Shown piece by piece: positions 46,050 to 54,655 of a stretch of 64,000 bases of DNA. The notes beneath the pieces were generated by a model. The model searched no databases, had not been told where the DNA came from, and was given only the letters and a program-made list of their open reading frames with translations. The stretch's first letter is position 1. Every line of letters starts with the position of its first letter. Source of the stretch: Chromatiales bacterium (GTDB lineage: Bacteria > Pseudomonadota > Gammaproteobacteria > Chromatiales > Chromatiaceae); NCBI GenBank assembly GCA_028284585.1, contig JANQRK010000057.1, positions 1-64,000 of the forward strand, read 5' to 3'. Made by a program: the position numbers and the translations under genes.

Positions 46050-48931
46050 TCTTGCAGTGGTTGCTGCGCAAGCACTGGGTATCCGCGGCGGTCGCCGCCG
46101 CAATGCTCGCAGCAGCCGCCGGATTGATCGACTACACCGACCTGCTGCGCCGCTGGAATGACCTCTACTATGATTTCCTGGTACGCCTGGACACTGAACC
46201 TGCTCCCGAAGACGTCGTTATCGTCGAGATCGATCAACGCAGCCTCAACGAGCTCGGCAGCTGGCCATGGCCCAGGACAACCCATGCACGCTTAGTCGAA
46301 CAGCTAACGCTGCAAAAGGCCCGCGGGATCATCTATGACATCGCGTTCGTCGAGCCGGATCGCCATGGTGGTGGGCACGACCAACGACTCGTGGATGCGA
46401 TCGCAGCAAATGGTCAGGTCGCCTTGCCTGTCTTTCCCGAGGCCGTGGAGAGCGGCAGTCAACTGGTAGAGGTATTGCCGTTCCCGGCGCTGGCACAGGC
46501 CACGAACACGCTTGGCCACGTCGATCTGGAGCTGAGTTCGGACGGTGTGGCACGTGAGGTTTTTCTATACGCCGGGTTGCGATCGCCACACTGGCCGCAT
46601 CTCGCGCTCGCCGGCCTGCAGGCCGCCGGGCAAGATCGTCCCGATGCAAATGCTCCACAGCTCCTGGCGAGAGCCAACACGCCACATGATGCGAGTGTCC
46701 TTGCCTGGGTGCGACGAGATCTCGTGCGCATCCCGTTCGGTGGACCACCTGGGCACTTCAAACGAGTCTCCTTCGTGGATGTGCTGCAAGGCAATCTGCC
46801 CAACGACCTGCTCAGCGGCCGCCTGGTGCTGGTTGGGATGGCGGCAAGCGGACTTGGCGAGATAGTGCCGACGCCGGTCAGCGAATCCAGCGACGCCATG
46901 TCCGGTGTCGAAATAGTGGCCCATGTATTGGTAGCAACCCGCCAGAACCGTTTCTATCACCCCATCGAGCGTTCGCTACAAATCTTCACGACGGCCCTGC
47001 TGGTGCTGCTGGGAACCCTGTTCAGCTACCACCTGTTGCGGGGCAAACGGCGGCTGTGGGCAGCGGCGGTTGCCTGTGTGCCGCTATTCTTGAGCGGGGC
47101 GCTGCTGTTGTTTAGCAGACACTGGTTCGAACCGGCAGCCTCGTTTCTGGTGTTCGCGTTGGCCTACCCTACCTGGCAGTGGGGCGACATTCGCGGTCTG
47201 AACCGGATCCTGCGACACGAACGCCGTGCCGCCAAGAACACCTTGCAGAGATTGGCCGAGGCGGTGCTGAAGATCAACGCCGGCGGCAAGGTGGGCTTCA
47301 TGAATCCGGCAGCCGAACAGCTGACGGAATGGAGCGCACAGGATGCCCTGGGGCGACAAGCGGACGAGGTATTCCGTGCCGTTGATGAAGACCGCGGCCT
47401 GCCCTTTCGCCTGCCCGAGACCCGACGCGCCGGCACGAAAATGCCCGAATACTGGATACTGTCCGGACACTACGGCACGCGCCGGGTGATTCGCGCCACA
47501 CTGGGGTTTTCGACCGGACCTGACCTCGAGTCACCCGACGAATTCGTCATCACATTCTACGACGTCACCGCCGAGCGCCGCCTGACCGAACAGCTGCGAC
47601 ACCTGGCCTCTTATGACGTATTGACCGACCTCCCCAACCGCAGCCTGCTCAACGACCGGCTGCAGCAGGCAATGGCCAGGGCGAAAAGGCAGGGTCACCT
47701 GGTCGCGATCATGGTCAGTGATCTGGATGACTTCAAGAAGATAAACGACACCCTAGGACATGCCAGCGGGGATGCGCTACTCCAGGTGATCGGAAAGCGC
47801 CTGATGCAAACCGTGCGCGATGGAGACACGGTGGCGCGAATCGGCGGCGACGAATTCATCATTCTGATTGAGCAACTCACGGATACCTCGACCGCCGGCC
47901 TGATCGCCCAGAAGCTGTTGGAAGCCATCCATGAGCCCCTCACGCTCGACGGTCACCAGCTTTCGGTCACCAGCAGCGCGGGACTGAGTTTTTTTCCGTC
48001 TGATGGAAGCGAGACCGATGACTTGCTGAGGTGTGCCGATCTCGCCATGTACAGTGCCAAAGACAAGGGCGGCAATGCGTTCGTGGTCTATCGACCGACT
48101 ATGCAGCAACGGGCACGCGAACGATTCACGCTAGAAAATGACCTGAAGCAAGCCATCGAAAAGGACGAACTGCGGCTGGTCTATCAGCCGTTTGTTGATC
48201 TGAAGACCGAGAGAATAATCGGTGCCGAGGCCTTAGTGCGCTGGAACCACCCTACGCGCGGAATCTTGGGGGCCGAGACCATTGTGCAGTTGGCCGAGCG
48301 CTGTCGCTGCATTGTCCCGATCGGTGCCTGGGTGCTGCGCACGGCCTGCCGACGCTTTGCACGCTGGCAAGCGCTCTATGGACCCCCCTTGCGCATCGCG
48401 GTCAATCTATCGCCTAAACAACTGGCGTCGGCCGCCTTTCCCAAGCAGGTCGAGGAGATACTCGAGGAGACCGGTATGGCGCCCGCCCATCTGGAACTCG
48501 AGATCACCGAAGGCATTCTGATGGGCGACGCGTTCGGGGAGCGTGAGACTCTGCGCCAGCTCGCCGCCCTGGGGATTGGCCTGACCATAGACGATTTCGG
48601 CACCGGCTACTCGTCCTTCAGTTATCTGAAACGCTTACCGGTTGCACGCCTGAAGATCGACCGCTCGTTTATCGCTGAGCTGACCTCCAACGAAGCGGAC
48701 GAGGCGATCGTCAAGGCGATACTCGCGATGGCCGGATCACTGCGGCTGTCTACCACTGCGGAGGGTGTCGAGACGCCTGACCAGGCCAGCATACTGCACG
48801 CCATAGGCTGCGAAGAGTGCCAAGGCTTCTATTATGCTAAACCACTGGACGAGCAATCCTACGAACAGCTCCTGCGCCGCCAGTCACCACCGCGACCGCG
48901 GCTACGACCGGTGCCAGGCCCGGCAGACTAG
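46046..48931 (+). CDS. CHASE2-PAS-GGDEF-EAL cyclic-di-GMP signalling protein
   Basis: The ~961-residue membrane protein has an N-terminal transmembrane helix, a CHASE2 sensor (~30-290), a hydrophobic anchor region (~300-375), a PAS domain (~400-520), GGDEF at 600-604 and EAL at 728-730. The GGDEF has an inhibitory I-site RDGD five residues upstream, so the cyclase may be feedback-inhibited. The EAL half retains the NLSPKQL, EITEG and DDFGTGYSS motifs of active phosphodiesterases. A TTG start in TTGA overlaps the stop of the LysM-FecR gene. Position after flgMN suggests control of motility or attachment through c-di-GMP. Confidence 0.9.
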   Translation: MILQWLLRKHWVSAAVAAAMLAAAAGLIDYTDLLRRWNDLYYDFLVRLDTEPAPEDVVIVEIDQRSLNELGSWPWPRTTHARLVEQLTLQKARGIIYDIAFVEPDRHGGGHDQRLVDAIAANGQVALPVFPEAVESGSQLVEVLPFPALAQATNTLGHVDLELSSDGVAREVFLYAGLRSPHWPHLALAGLQAAGQDRPDANAPQLLARANTPHDASVLAWVRRDLVRIPFGGPPGHFKRVSFVDVLQGNLPNDLLSGRLVLVGMAASGLGEIVPTPVSESSDAMSGVEIVAHVLVATRQNRFYHPIERSLQIFTTALLVLLGTLFSYHLLRGKRRLWAAAVACVPLFLSGALLLFSRHWFEPAASFLVFALAYPTWQWGDIRGLNRILRHERRAAKNTLQRLAEAVLKINAGGKVGFMNPAAEQLTEWSAQDALGRQADEVFRAVDEDRGLPFRLPETRRAGTKMPEYWILSGHYGTRRVIRATLGFSTGPDLESPDEFVITFYDVTAERRLTEQLRHLASYDVLTDLPNRSLLNDRLQQAMARAKRQGHLVAIMVSDLDDFKKINDTLGHASGDALLQVIGKRLMQTVRDGDTVARIGGDEFIILIEQLTDTSTAGLIAQKLLEAIHEPLTLDGHQLSVTSSAGLSFFPSDGSETDDLLRCADLAMYSAKDKGGNAFVVYRPTMQQRARERFTLENDLKQAIEKDELRLVYQPFVDLKTERIIGAEALVRWNHPTRGILGAETIVQLAERCRCIVPIGAWVLRTACRRFARWQALYGPPLRIAVNLSPKQLASAAFPKQVEEILEETGMAPAHLELEITEGILMGDAFGERETLRQLAALGIGLTIDDFGTGYSSFSYLKRLPVARLKIDRSFIAELTSNEADEAIVKAILAMAGSLRLSTTAEGVETPDQASILHAIGCEECQGFYYAKPLDEQSYEQLLRRQSPPRPRLRPVPGPAD

Positions 48932-48946
48932 TCATCCCGAGGGTTT

Positions 48947-49450
48947 ATGCGGTTGGCAGCTGGCAGAAGACGCCTTCGAGCATCAGGCAATCCAGGCCCT
49001 CGAGAGGCTGGGTTAGGCCCTGACCATCTGACCCTGGAGATCACCGAGACCGCGTCGATCGGGCCTTTCGAAGGGGGCGGGGCACGCCGTAAGCGTCTAC
49101 GTGTTACTCAGGTCATGGTGGACGACTTCGGAACTGGCTACGCCTCGCTAAAGTACCTGAAGATGCTCCCGGTCGATGGGCCGAAGATCGATCGACTGTT
49201 CGTCAAGAACCTACCCGACAGCACATGCGACGAAGCAAGTATCGCCGCAGTCGCCAGTCTGGCACGGTCGTCTGGTGTCAAGCTGGTTGCCGAGGGAGTC
49301 GAGCGCAAGCAGCAGGCACTCTTTCTGCGCGACGCCGGCTTACGCCGCCCGCAGGGTTTTCTGTTGGACCATAGCCTACCGGCCAACGAGTTTGAGCAGC
49401 GCCTGCACAAAGAGCAGGCACTGGGGTCCGCAGAAATCGTAAATGGCTGA
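48947..49450 (+). pseudogene. Remnant of a second EAL-domain gene
   Basis: The frame contains the C-terminal half of an EAL domain: LTLEITETASIG, VDDFGTGYASLKYLKMLPVD and KLVAEGVERKQQALFLRDAG. The EAL motif and the first half of the domain are missing. A short overlapping frame (to 49016) carries AFEHQAIQALERLG, the piece that should precede it, so there is also a frameshift near 49000. It is a decayed phosphodiesterase-domain gene downstream of the intact one. Confidence 0.75.
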
Positions 49451-49521
49451 CGGGGACGCCGGCTATCTGTTGCTGGTAGCCTTAAACGGCTACGGCATCA
49501 TTTGTCATTAGGTGGGGGAAC

Positions 49522-49971
49522 ATGAGCCGAGAATCCGACTATGCCCGAGGAACTCTCAGGTCGAATCTGCTCATTCTGACTGGATTGGCCTTGGCCGTCT
49601 TCCTGTTTGGCACTCTAGCTGAGTTATCCGAGCAATTGTGGAAATGGACCCGGCCGTTCGAAGATTGGCAATTGGATGAACTGATACTCGCGCTGGTCGT
49701 GGCGGGGATCGCGGGCCTGATTATCGCGTTGCGTCGTATATCTACCCTTGAGACACAGGTTGCAGAGCTAGAGACGAAGAGACTGGAGGATTCAAAGCTG
49801 GTTTCCCTCAGCGAAGATCACGTCGACTGTGTGATCAAGTGTGTGGGTTGTAGCAAATATCACATCCACGGTGATCAATGGTTGAGCCGAAAAGATTTCG
49901 CCGCTCTCACACGAAGTTCTGATGTTTTCGGAGGCGTCTGCCCAAGCTGCCAACTCGCATCTAGCGACTGA
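49522..49971 (+). CDS. Small membrane protein with C-terminal paired cysteines
   Basis: The 149-residue protein has two transmembrane helices (NLLILTGLALAVFLFGTLAE, ~15-34, and LDELILALVVAGIAGLIIAL, ~51-70), a short coiled coil (~73-92), and a cytoplasmic or periplasmic tail with CVIKCVGCSKYH and CPSCQ. The paired CxxC arrangement suggests a zinc ribbon. I do not recognise the family; the architecture resembles membrane-anchored sensor fragments. GGTGGGGG just before the ATG can serve as the ribosome binding site. It is not operonic with its neighbours. Confidence 0.7.
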   Translation: MSRESDYARGTLRSNLLILTGLALAVFLFGTLAELSEQLWKWTRPFEDWQLDELILALVVAGIAGLIIALRRISTLETQVAELETKRLEDSKLVSLSEDHVDCVIKCVGCSKYHIHGDQWLSRKDFAALTRSSDVFGGVCPSCQLASSD

Positions 49972-50128
49972 AGAAGTGTTCGCTCGTCTCGACTGATGAG
50001 CCAAGCGATGAGAACTTGGAGCAATTCGACGAAAGGCGTGTGTCGTTCGTTCGCGATCACCAGGACCAAACCTCTCCGCCCGGCTGCCGCATACGACAAC
50101 ACGTGGTTTTCCATTCAATGCGGAGGCG

Positions 50129-50464
50129 GTGTTGGGACTGAAGGCGGTGCACGGCGCACACCCGCGTTGGTATTTCACCTTCGAGGGAAGGCAGATGGAC
50201 CGGGTGGGCACGGCTTGGAAGCGCGCACTCAAGCGCATGGGGATCACGAACTTCCGTTTCCACGACCTGCGCCACACCTGGGCCAGTTGGCATGTGATTC
50301 AAGGCACCAGCCTGCAGGATCTGATAGAGCTCGGCGGTTGGAAGTCGTATGAGATGGTGTTGCAGTATGTCCATCTCGCGCCCGAGCAATTGGCGGACAC
50401 GGTAGCTCAGATCGAGCAGCGCCTAGCGGTCGTAACCCACGAAGCTACGAATTCGCTAAGTTGA
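50129..50464 (+). pseudogene. C-terminal fragment of a phage-type tyrosine integrase
   Basis: The ~110 codons contain the C-terminal active-site part of an integrase: HDLRHTWASWHV (H..R box), LGGWKSYEMVLQYVHL (the second R/K-W and the tyrosine region). The N-terminal DNA-binding and core-binding domains are missing. It ends 45 bp from the 3' end of tRNA-Arg(CCT), a classic phage or island attachment place. It therefore looks like the residue of an element that integrated there. Confidence 0.75.
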
Positions 50465-50508
50465 AATACCAAAAAGTCCAGCGCAAAACGCTAAGCTCTT
50501 GTTTGACA

Positions 50509-50585
50509 TGGCGCCCCCGAGAGGATTCGAACCTCTGACTTCACCCTTAGGAGGGGTGCGCTCTATCCAGCTGAGCTACGGGGGC
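50509..50585 (-). tRNA. tRNA-Arg (anticodon CCT)
   Basis: The minus strand folds into a full cloverleaf: acceptor GCCCCCG paired with CGGGGGC, D arm GCTC/GAGC, anticodon stem CACCC/GGGTG with loop CTCCTAA, and T arm AGAGG/CCTCT with TTCGAAT. Discriminator G is followed by an encoded CCA. It reads AGG codons. An integrase remnant lies just downstream of its 3' end. Confidence 0.95.
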
Positions 50586-50734
50586 CGGGCACCAGGTGCT
50601 GGGCCCAGATTGTAGCAGCTCGTTGCGTGGCGAAGTGGCATCGCAACCTTGTGGATGTTCAGAGCTGCCTGCAATCGCCCGGCTGAATTTTAGAGGGTGA
50701 GTAATCGGGTCCGGCACGTAACTACCGTAGCGAC

Positions 50735-51322
50735 TCACCCTTCAACGGCCTGCGTCTTGAATCGCCCGGCATAGCGATACACCTGACCAAACCAGGGATG
50801 ACACAGTCGGAAGTCCATGGAAAAGCTGTCGTCATCATGTGCCTGTTCCACGATGGTCGTGTGGCCTAGCACTAGCCATTCTGGGATCGGTAGTCGCCAT
50901 GGGCCCAGTTGGAAAACGATATGAACCCCCTCGTATAGCAGCCTGCCGCCTTCGACCTTAACCGACATGCGCAGCCCAAACAGAGGGTTCACGTATTCGA
51001 TGAGCTGATTTCCACCAGTATGTTCCCATTCACTGTTGAAGCGCACCAGCTCACCGTCCGCAAAGCGAATTTCGCGGCGCCAGTACTGCCGTGCCCCCGA
51101 CATACTTTTGTGCACTCTGGCTTCGCTTGCCGTACCGGCGCGATCGATCAAGGCGCCTGTCAGTTTCAACACAAAAAGATAGGGCTGCATCAACGGCGGG
51201 TACTCGATGCTGAGAATACCGACATCGACATTGGACTCCGCCTGATAATGCGCCTGCAGGGCACGCGGCAACTGCTCCCAATCATTGCCCAAAGCCCTTT
51301 GCATCAAGGGTTGTGACGTCAT
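50735..51322 (-). CDS. DUF4166 domain protein
   Basis: The 195-residue protein matches the DUF4166 domain often found at the C-terminus of, or next to, SDR-type epimerases. Its parts include MQRALGNDWEQLPRALQAHY, WRREIRFADGELVRFNSEW and the C-terminal DFRLCHPWFGQVYRYAGRF. No enzymatic activity is established. ATG 51322 follows a GGAGG site and overlaps the DUF2269 stop (ATGA), so it is the third gene of a coupled operon. An in-frame extension to 51514 has no family similarity. Confidence 0.82.
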   Translation of the reverse strand: MTSQPLMQRALGNDWEQLPRALQAHYQAESNVDVGILSIEYPPLMQPYLFVLKLTGALIDRAGTASEARVHKSMSGARQYWRREIRFADGELVRFNSEWEHTGGNQLIEYVNPLFGLRMSVKVEGGRLLYEGVHIVFQLGPWRLPIPEWLVLGHTTIVEQAHDDDSFSMDFRLCHPWFGQVYRYAGRFKTQAVEG

Positions 51323-51798
51323 ACCAGACCTCCGGGGATAGTTTTCGTGACCATCAGGTAAACCACCAGTACCATGGCAGCAAAGGCAGGCACGCCCAGC
51401 CAGAACCACAGACGCGCATAGGTCCAATAAGAGCCCAGTAGTGGCTGCGCCTGTGCCGCTGCCCGGATGGCAAGTTTGCGCATGCGTATCTGTAGCCAGA
51501 CGACTGGTAGCCAACAGGCACCAGCCACGGCATATAAGGCCAGGCTAACAGCCACCCAAGGGGTATTGATCGGGGTGCCCGACAAGTGCAGCAGCCAAAG
51601 GCCACTGAGTGGTTGAAAGATGACCGTCGGCGTGGTGAACAACCAGTCCGCCAGGACCACATGGCGATTGGTTTGTGCGATGTGCTGCACGTCCCCGCTA
51701 CGGTCGGCCATCCACTTGTAAAAGGCACTTCCTAAGCCAGTGCCGAACAACAGCACCATGCTCAGAATATGCAGCGTTTTGATATCCAGATAGCTCAT
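51319..51798 (-). CDS. DUF2269 integral membrane protein
   Basis: The 159-residue protein has four transmembrane helices, starting with LHILSMVLLFGTGLGSAFY and including FWLGVPAFAAMVLVVYLMVT. This matches DUF2269, a family usually adjacent to or fused with SDR/DUF4166 proteins. Conserved His and Trp residues in the helices (for example in LHILSM) could ligate heme, but that is speculation. ATG 51798 overlaps the SDR stop (ATGA). Function is unknown; the context suggests a three-protein module. Confidence 0.82.
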   Translation of the reverse strand: MSYLDIKTLHILSMVLLFGTGLGSAFYKWMADRSGDVQHIAQTNRHVVLADWLFTTPTVIFQPLSGLWLLHLSGTPINTPWVAVSLALYAVAGACWLPVVWLQIRMRKLAIRAAAQAQPLLGSYWTYARLWFWLGVPAFAAMVLVVYLMVTKTIPGGLV

Positions 51799-52637
51799 GA
51801 CAGACTCGTTACATCCACCGGCGGGTGACCCAGAAACTGTGTCAGCGGTTGAGCATCGGCGACATTGCCTTGTTGCAACATCCACAGATTGTCCGGATGG
51901 GCCAGCGGTAGTACATGATGTACCAACTGCGCGACTTTCACGGCGAGTGTCGGCGAAACATCCAGCACCCGCGTGCGGCCCCCACCCTGCTGGCAGCGCA
52001 GGAAGGACAACCAGTCGACGAAACGGATAGGCCTGGGACCGACCAGGTCCAAGGTGAGGTTCACCCTCTCGCTGCTCAGACACTTCAGCACGCAGTCTGT
52101 CAGATCATCTAAGTGGATAGGCTGAACCTGTTGGACCCCGCCGTCCGGCAAAGGCAGCACGGGCAGGCGCGCCAAGCGCCGAAACAACTTCAGGCTACGG
52201 CTAGCCTCGCCGTAGACTAACGATGGCCGTAACACGAACCAGTCCAGCGACAGCGTCCGCAGATAGTCGTCAGCGGCGCGTTTGCTCAACTGATAGGGAG
52301 TAAAGGCCTGCTCATCTGCCCCCAGGGCGGAGATCTGAATGACCCGCTGTACGCCAGCATCGGCGCTGGCAGCAAACAGGGCCGCTGGCCCCTGGTGGTG
52401 CAGGATTCCAAATCGTTGCTGGTGACTCTCGCCGATAATGCCGATCGCGTTGATAACGGCGTCGATGCCATCCAGATAGGGCATCCAGTCCGCCGCCGAC
52501 AGCATCTGGTTGTAATCCTGCCCCAAACTGCGCGCCAAGGGATTCACTACATATCCCGCCTGCTGCAATTGTCCATCCAAGGCTCGGCCGATGAACCCGG
52601 TCGCGCCGGCAAGTAATACCTTGCGAATTTTGCACAT
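51795..52637 (-). CDS. Atypical SDR NAD(P)-binding protein
   Basis: The 280-residue protein has the extended-SDR nucleotide site VLLAGATGFIGRAL at its N-terminus, AVINAIGII, QISALGAD and the YQLSKRAADDYLR stretch with Y and K in the Tyr-x3-Lys pattern. The C-terminal half fits the substrate-binding region. It is the first gene of the coupled SDR-DUF2269-DUF4166 operon. The enzyme substrate is unknown. The operon follows the membrane AraC regulator gene on the same strand, ~90 bp away, so that regulator may control it. Confidence 0.86.
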   Translation of the reverse strand: MCKIRKVLLAGATGFIGRALDGQLQQAGYVVNPLARSLGQDYNQMLSAADWMPYLDGIDAVINAIGIIGESHQQRFGILHHQGPAALFAASADAGVQRVIQISALGADEQAFTPYQLSKRAADDYLRTLSLDWFVLRPSLVYGEASRSLKLFRRLARLPVLPLPDGGVQQVQPIHLDDLTDCVLKCLSSERVNLTLDLVGPRPIRFVDWLSFLRCQQGGGRTRVLDVSPTLAVKVAQLVHHVLPLAHPDNLWMLQQGNVADAQPLTQFLGHPPVDVTSLS

Positions 52638-52729
52638 CGCTTTCCCCGTTTTGTTTGAAGAAAGCTAGCCTGCGACGCGCATCCCGGCCTCCGAAAAGAT
52701 CATTCAGCAGTCGATCGGTTGCGGAATGA

Positions 52730-53740
52730 TCAATTGTTAATGTGCATCTGGCGGTATTTTCCAGGCGTCATACCCAGATTCTCACGAAAGGCCGCGTAAA
52801 AGCTGGATTGCGAGCTGAACCCAACTTCCAGGCTGATGGCCAATACCGACAGAGAAGGCCTTTTCAACAAGAGCTGCTGGGCCTCCGCTACTCGGTAGTC
52901 GCGGATATATCGTGATACGCCCTTACCAAGCCGGCTGTTGACCAACTCCGACAGTTGGTGGCCAGACAAGCCCACCCGGGCTGCCAAGCGTTTGAGATCG
53001 AGATCCGCGTCCCGGTAGAGCTTGTGATCGTGCATCAGCGCCTCGAGTCGACCCATGGCATCACCGATATCGACATGTCCCAGGGTAGAATGGGCATACG
53101 CCTGCCGGGCTATTTCAGACACCTCGACCGACAGCTGCGGCGCCCTGGCCAATGTGATATTGACCAACAAAAAGGCTACGCCAATCGCCATGCTGTACAG
53201 CTCGAAGAACGCCCGTTCTGGCAACCGCGGCCATCCCAGCACCAATACGGTCACCAGGATCGCAATCATGAAAACCACCGCCAGTAACGCGAGCTCCCGT
53301 CGGTACCCGACACGCTCGCGGCGCAAGGCGTAAATCGCAGCACCGAGCGCAATTAGGTAACCGCTGCCCAGCAGAAAGGCGGCAGGACGGGCCAGCTCAC
53401 TTGATAAGAAGGGTCCCACCAGAACGGGTATAGCGTGTGATGCCGCAATCGGTGCAGACCATGTGCGGGCCTTCAGCAACGGCATGCTGAATAGGTAGAA
53501 ACTTGGCGCCACCGAGAACAATAGGGTCGAATACAAGGGATGCTGAACCCCTGGCCACTCGAGTTGCAGCCAGCCGAAATGGCACAACTGTAGTCCGGCC
53601 AGAGCCATCAGGAGCACAATCCCCATCACCTGAGACAGGCGCTGACCAGGGTAACTGTCGGCAGCAAAATGTGTGGTCGCGATCTGCAGGGCAGCGAAGA
53701 CCGAGTAACCGATCAGCAAAAGGGCTAAGGCGGTCAACAT
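52730..53740 (-). CDS. AraC-family regulator with N-terminal membrane domain
   Basis: The 336-residue protein has six or seven hydrophobic helices in the first ~200 residues (MLTALALLLIGYSVFAALQ, IVLLMALAGLQLCHFGWL, and others) and a C-terminal AraC DNA-binding domain (LDLKRLAARVGLSGHQLSEL and VLAISLEVGFSSQSSFYAAF, ending GMTPGKYRQMH). Membrane AraC proteins of this type sense small molecules or envelope state directly. It lies upstream of the SDR-DUF2269-DUF4166 operon on the same strand, suggesting it as the regulator. No operator was found. Confidence 0.88.
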   Translation of the reverse strand: MLTALALLLIGYSVFAALQIATTHFAADSYPGQRLSQVMGIVLLMALAGLQLCHFGWLQLEWPGVQHPLYSTLLFSVAPSFYLFSMPLLKARTWSAPIAASHAIPVLVGPFLSSELARPAAFLLGSGYLIALGAAIYALRRERVGYRRELALLAVVFMIAILVTVLVLGWPRLPERAFFELYSMAIGVAFLLVNITLARAPQLSVEVSEIARQAYAHSTLGHVDIGDAMGRLEALMHDHKLYRDADLDLKRLAARVGLSGHQLSELVNSRLGKGVSRYIRDYRVAEAQQLLLKRPSLSVLAISLEVGFSSQSSFYAAFRENLGMTPGKYRQMHINN

Positions 53741-54088
53741 GTCTGACTCTCGAGGTCACTGAGGCTCAAGTCGTTCTACTCAACACAACTTTCGACGCCC
53801 AAGCAATACCACGAGCGCTTGCCCATTTTGCTCCAGCGGGTGCTGTCGTGGAGACTAGTCAACCACTGGGAGAGCGCTTGTATGTTGATGTCCTGGAGGG
53901 GAGCCATCCAAGAAACGAGTACGCCCTTGGTCGCCCATGCCGACCAAGGGCAATCGATCATCAGTTACACCCCACGGTTCAGCTGCAACCAGACGGCGAG
54001 ACATGACCAACCGCTAACCGCTACGTGCGCAAGGGCGGCCGATTCTCAGTCTACAGCGACTTGGGCAGCGGCTGCCTGAGGCGCCACA
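53741..54088. other. Intergenic region without a supported gene
   Basis: About 350 bp between the membrane AraC regulator and the secreted-protein gene. A plus-strand ORF runs in from the antisense of the regulator gene and continues to 54006, but it shows no domain and starts within another gene. No terminator, RNA gene or repeat was recognised. Confidence 0.35.
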
Positions 54089-54595
54089 TCACATAAGGTC
54101 TTCTTCCAGATACCCCGAGATCGCCACGGCGCCGGTTGCCTGACAGTTGTTCGCCGTTCGGGTCCAATTCATCTGAACATTGGCGCCCGGTGGTGCATAG
54201 AGCTTCACCGACTGCGATGCTCTCGTGAATCGCGTCGAACTGCCGGGCAACGCCATCGGCGGCATTGGGTTCAAGTAGAAGTTCGCCGCACCGGTAGATC
54301 CGCTGATGCGCACGCGGACGCTGCTGGTAAAGGTGCAGACGACGAAGTTGGTCTCGAAGGAAACGAACTCGATCACCAGTCGACGATCGTTGGGCACAGT
54401 GTAATTGCCCATGATGCCGCCAGCGCTGTTGACAGGGGCGGTGAGACTAGCCTCGATGATGACAGGTTCACGCGGATGCTGGGTCGGGACCGACTCGTCG
54501 GGCGAGTTGAGTACCCGGACCGGTGTCGAGTACTGCGCGAACGTTGGAGCGGCGGAAAGACAAAGCATTGCTGCAATGACAAGGGGTGTACGCAT
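54089..54595 (-). CDS. Secreted protein of unknown function
   Basis: The 168-residue protein has a Sec signal peptide (LVIAAMLCLSAAPTFAQ, cleavage near residue 20), with no transmembrane segment after it. The mature part is beta-rich and Ala/Pro/Thr-rich, with VIIEASLTAPVNSAGGIMGN and an internal pair of Cys (CTF near the middle and NNCQAT near the end). I do not recognise a family. ATG 54595 follows a GGAGGAAATTCC ribosome binding site, so it is preferred over 54634. It precedes a PEP-CTERM-like protein gene going the same way, but the two are ~60 bp apart. Confidence 0.7.
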   Translation of the reverse strand: MRTPLVIAAMLCLSAAPTFAQYSTPVRVLNSPDESVPTQHPREPVIIEASLTAPVNSAGGIMGNYTVPNDRRLVIEFVSFETNFVVCTFTSSVRVRISGSTGAANFYLNPMPPMALPGSSTRFTRASQSVKLYAPPGANVQMNWTRTANNCQATGAVAISGYLEEDLM

Positions 54596-54655
54596 GGAAT
54601 TTCCTCCGTGGGTGAGATCACCACTGTTTTTCATTTTAGTGAGCTAAGGCTTCGG

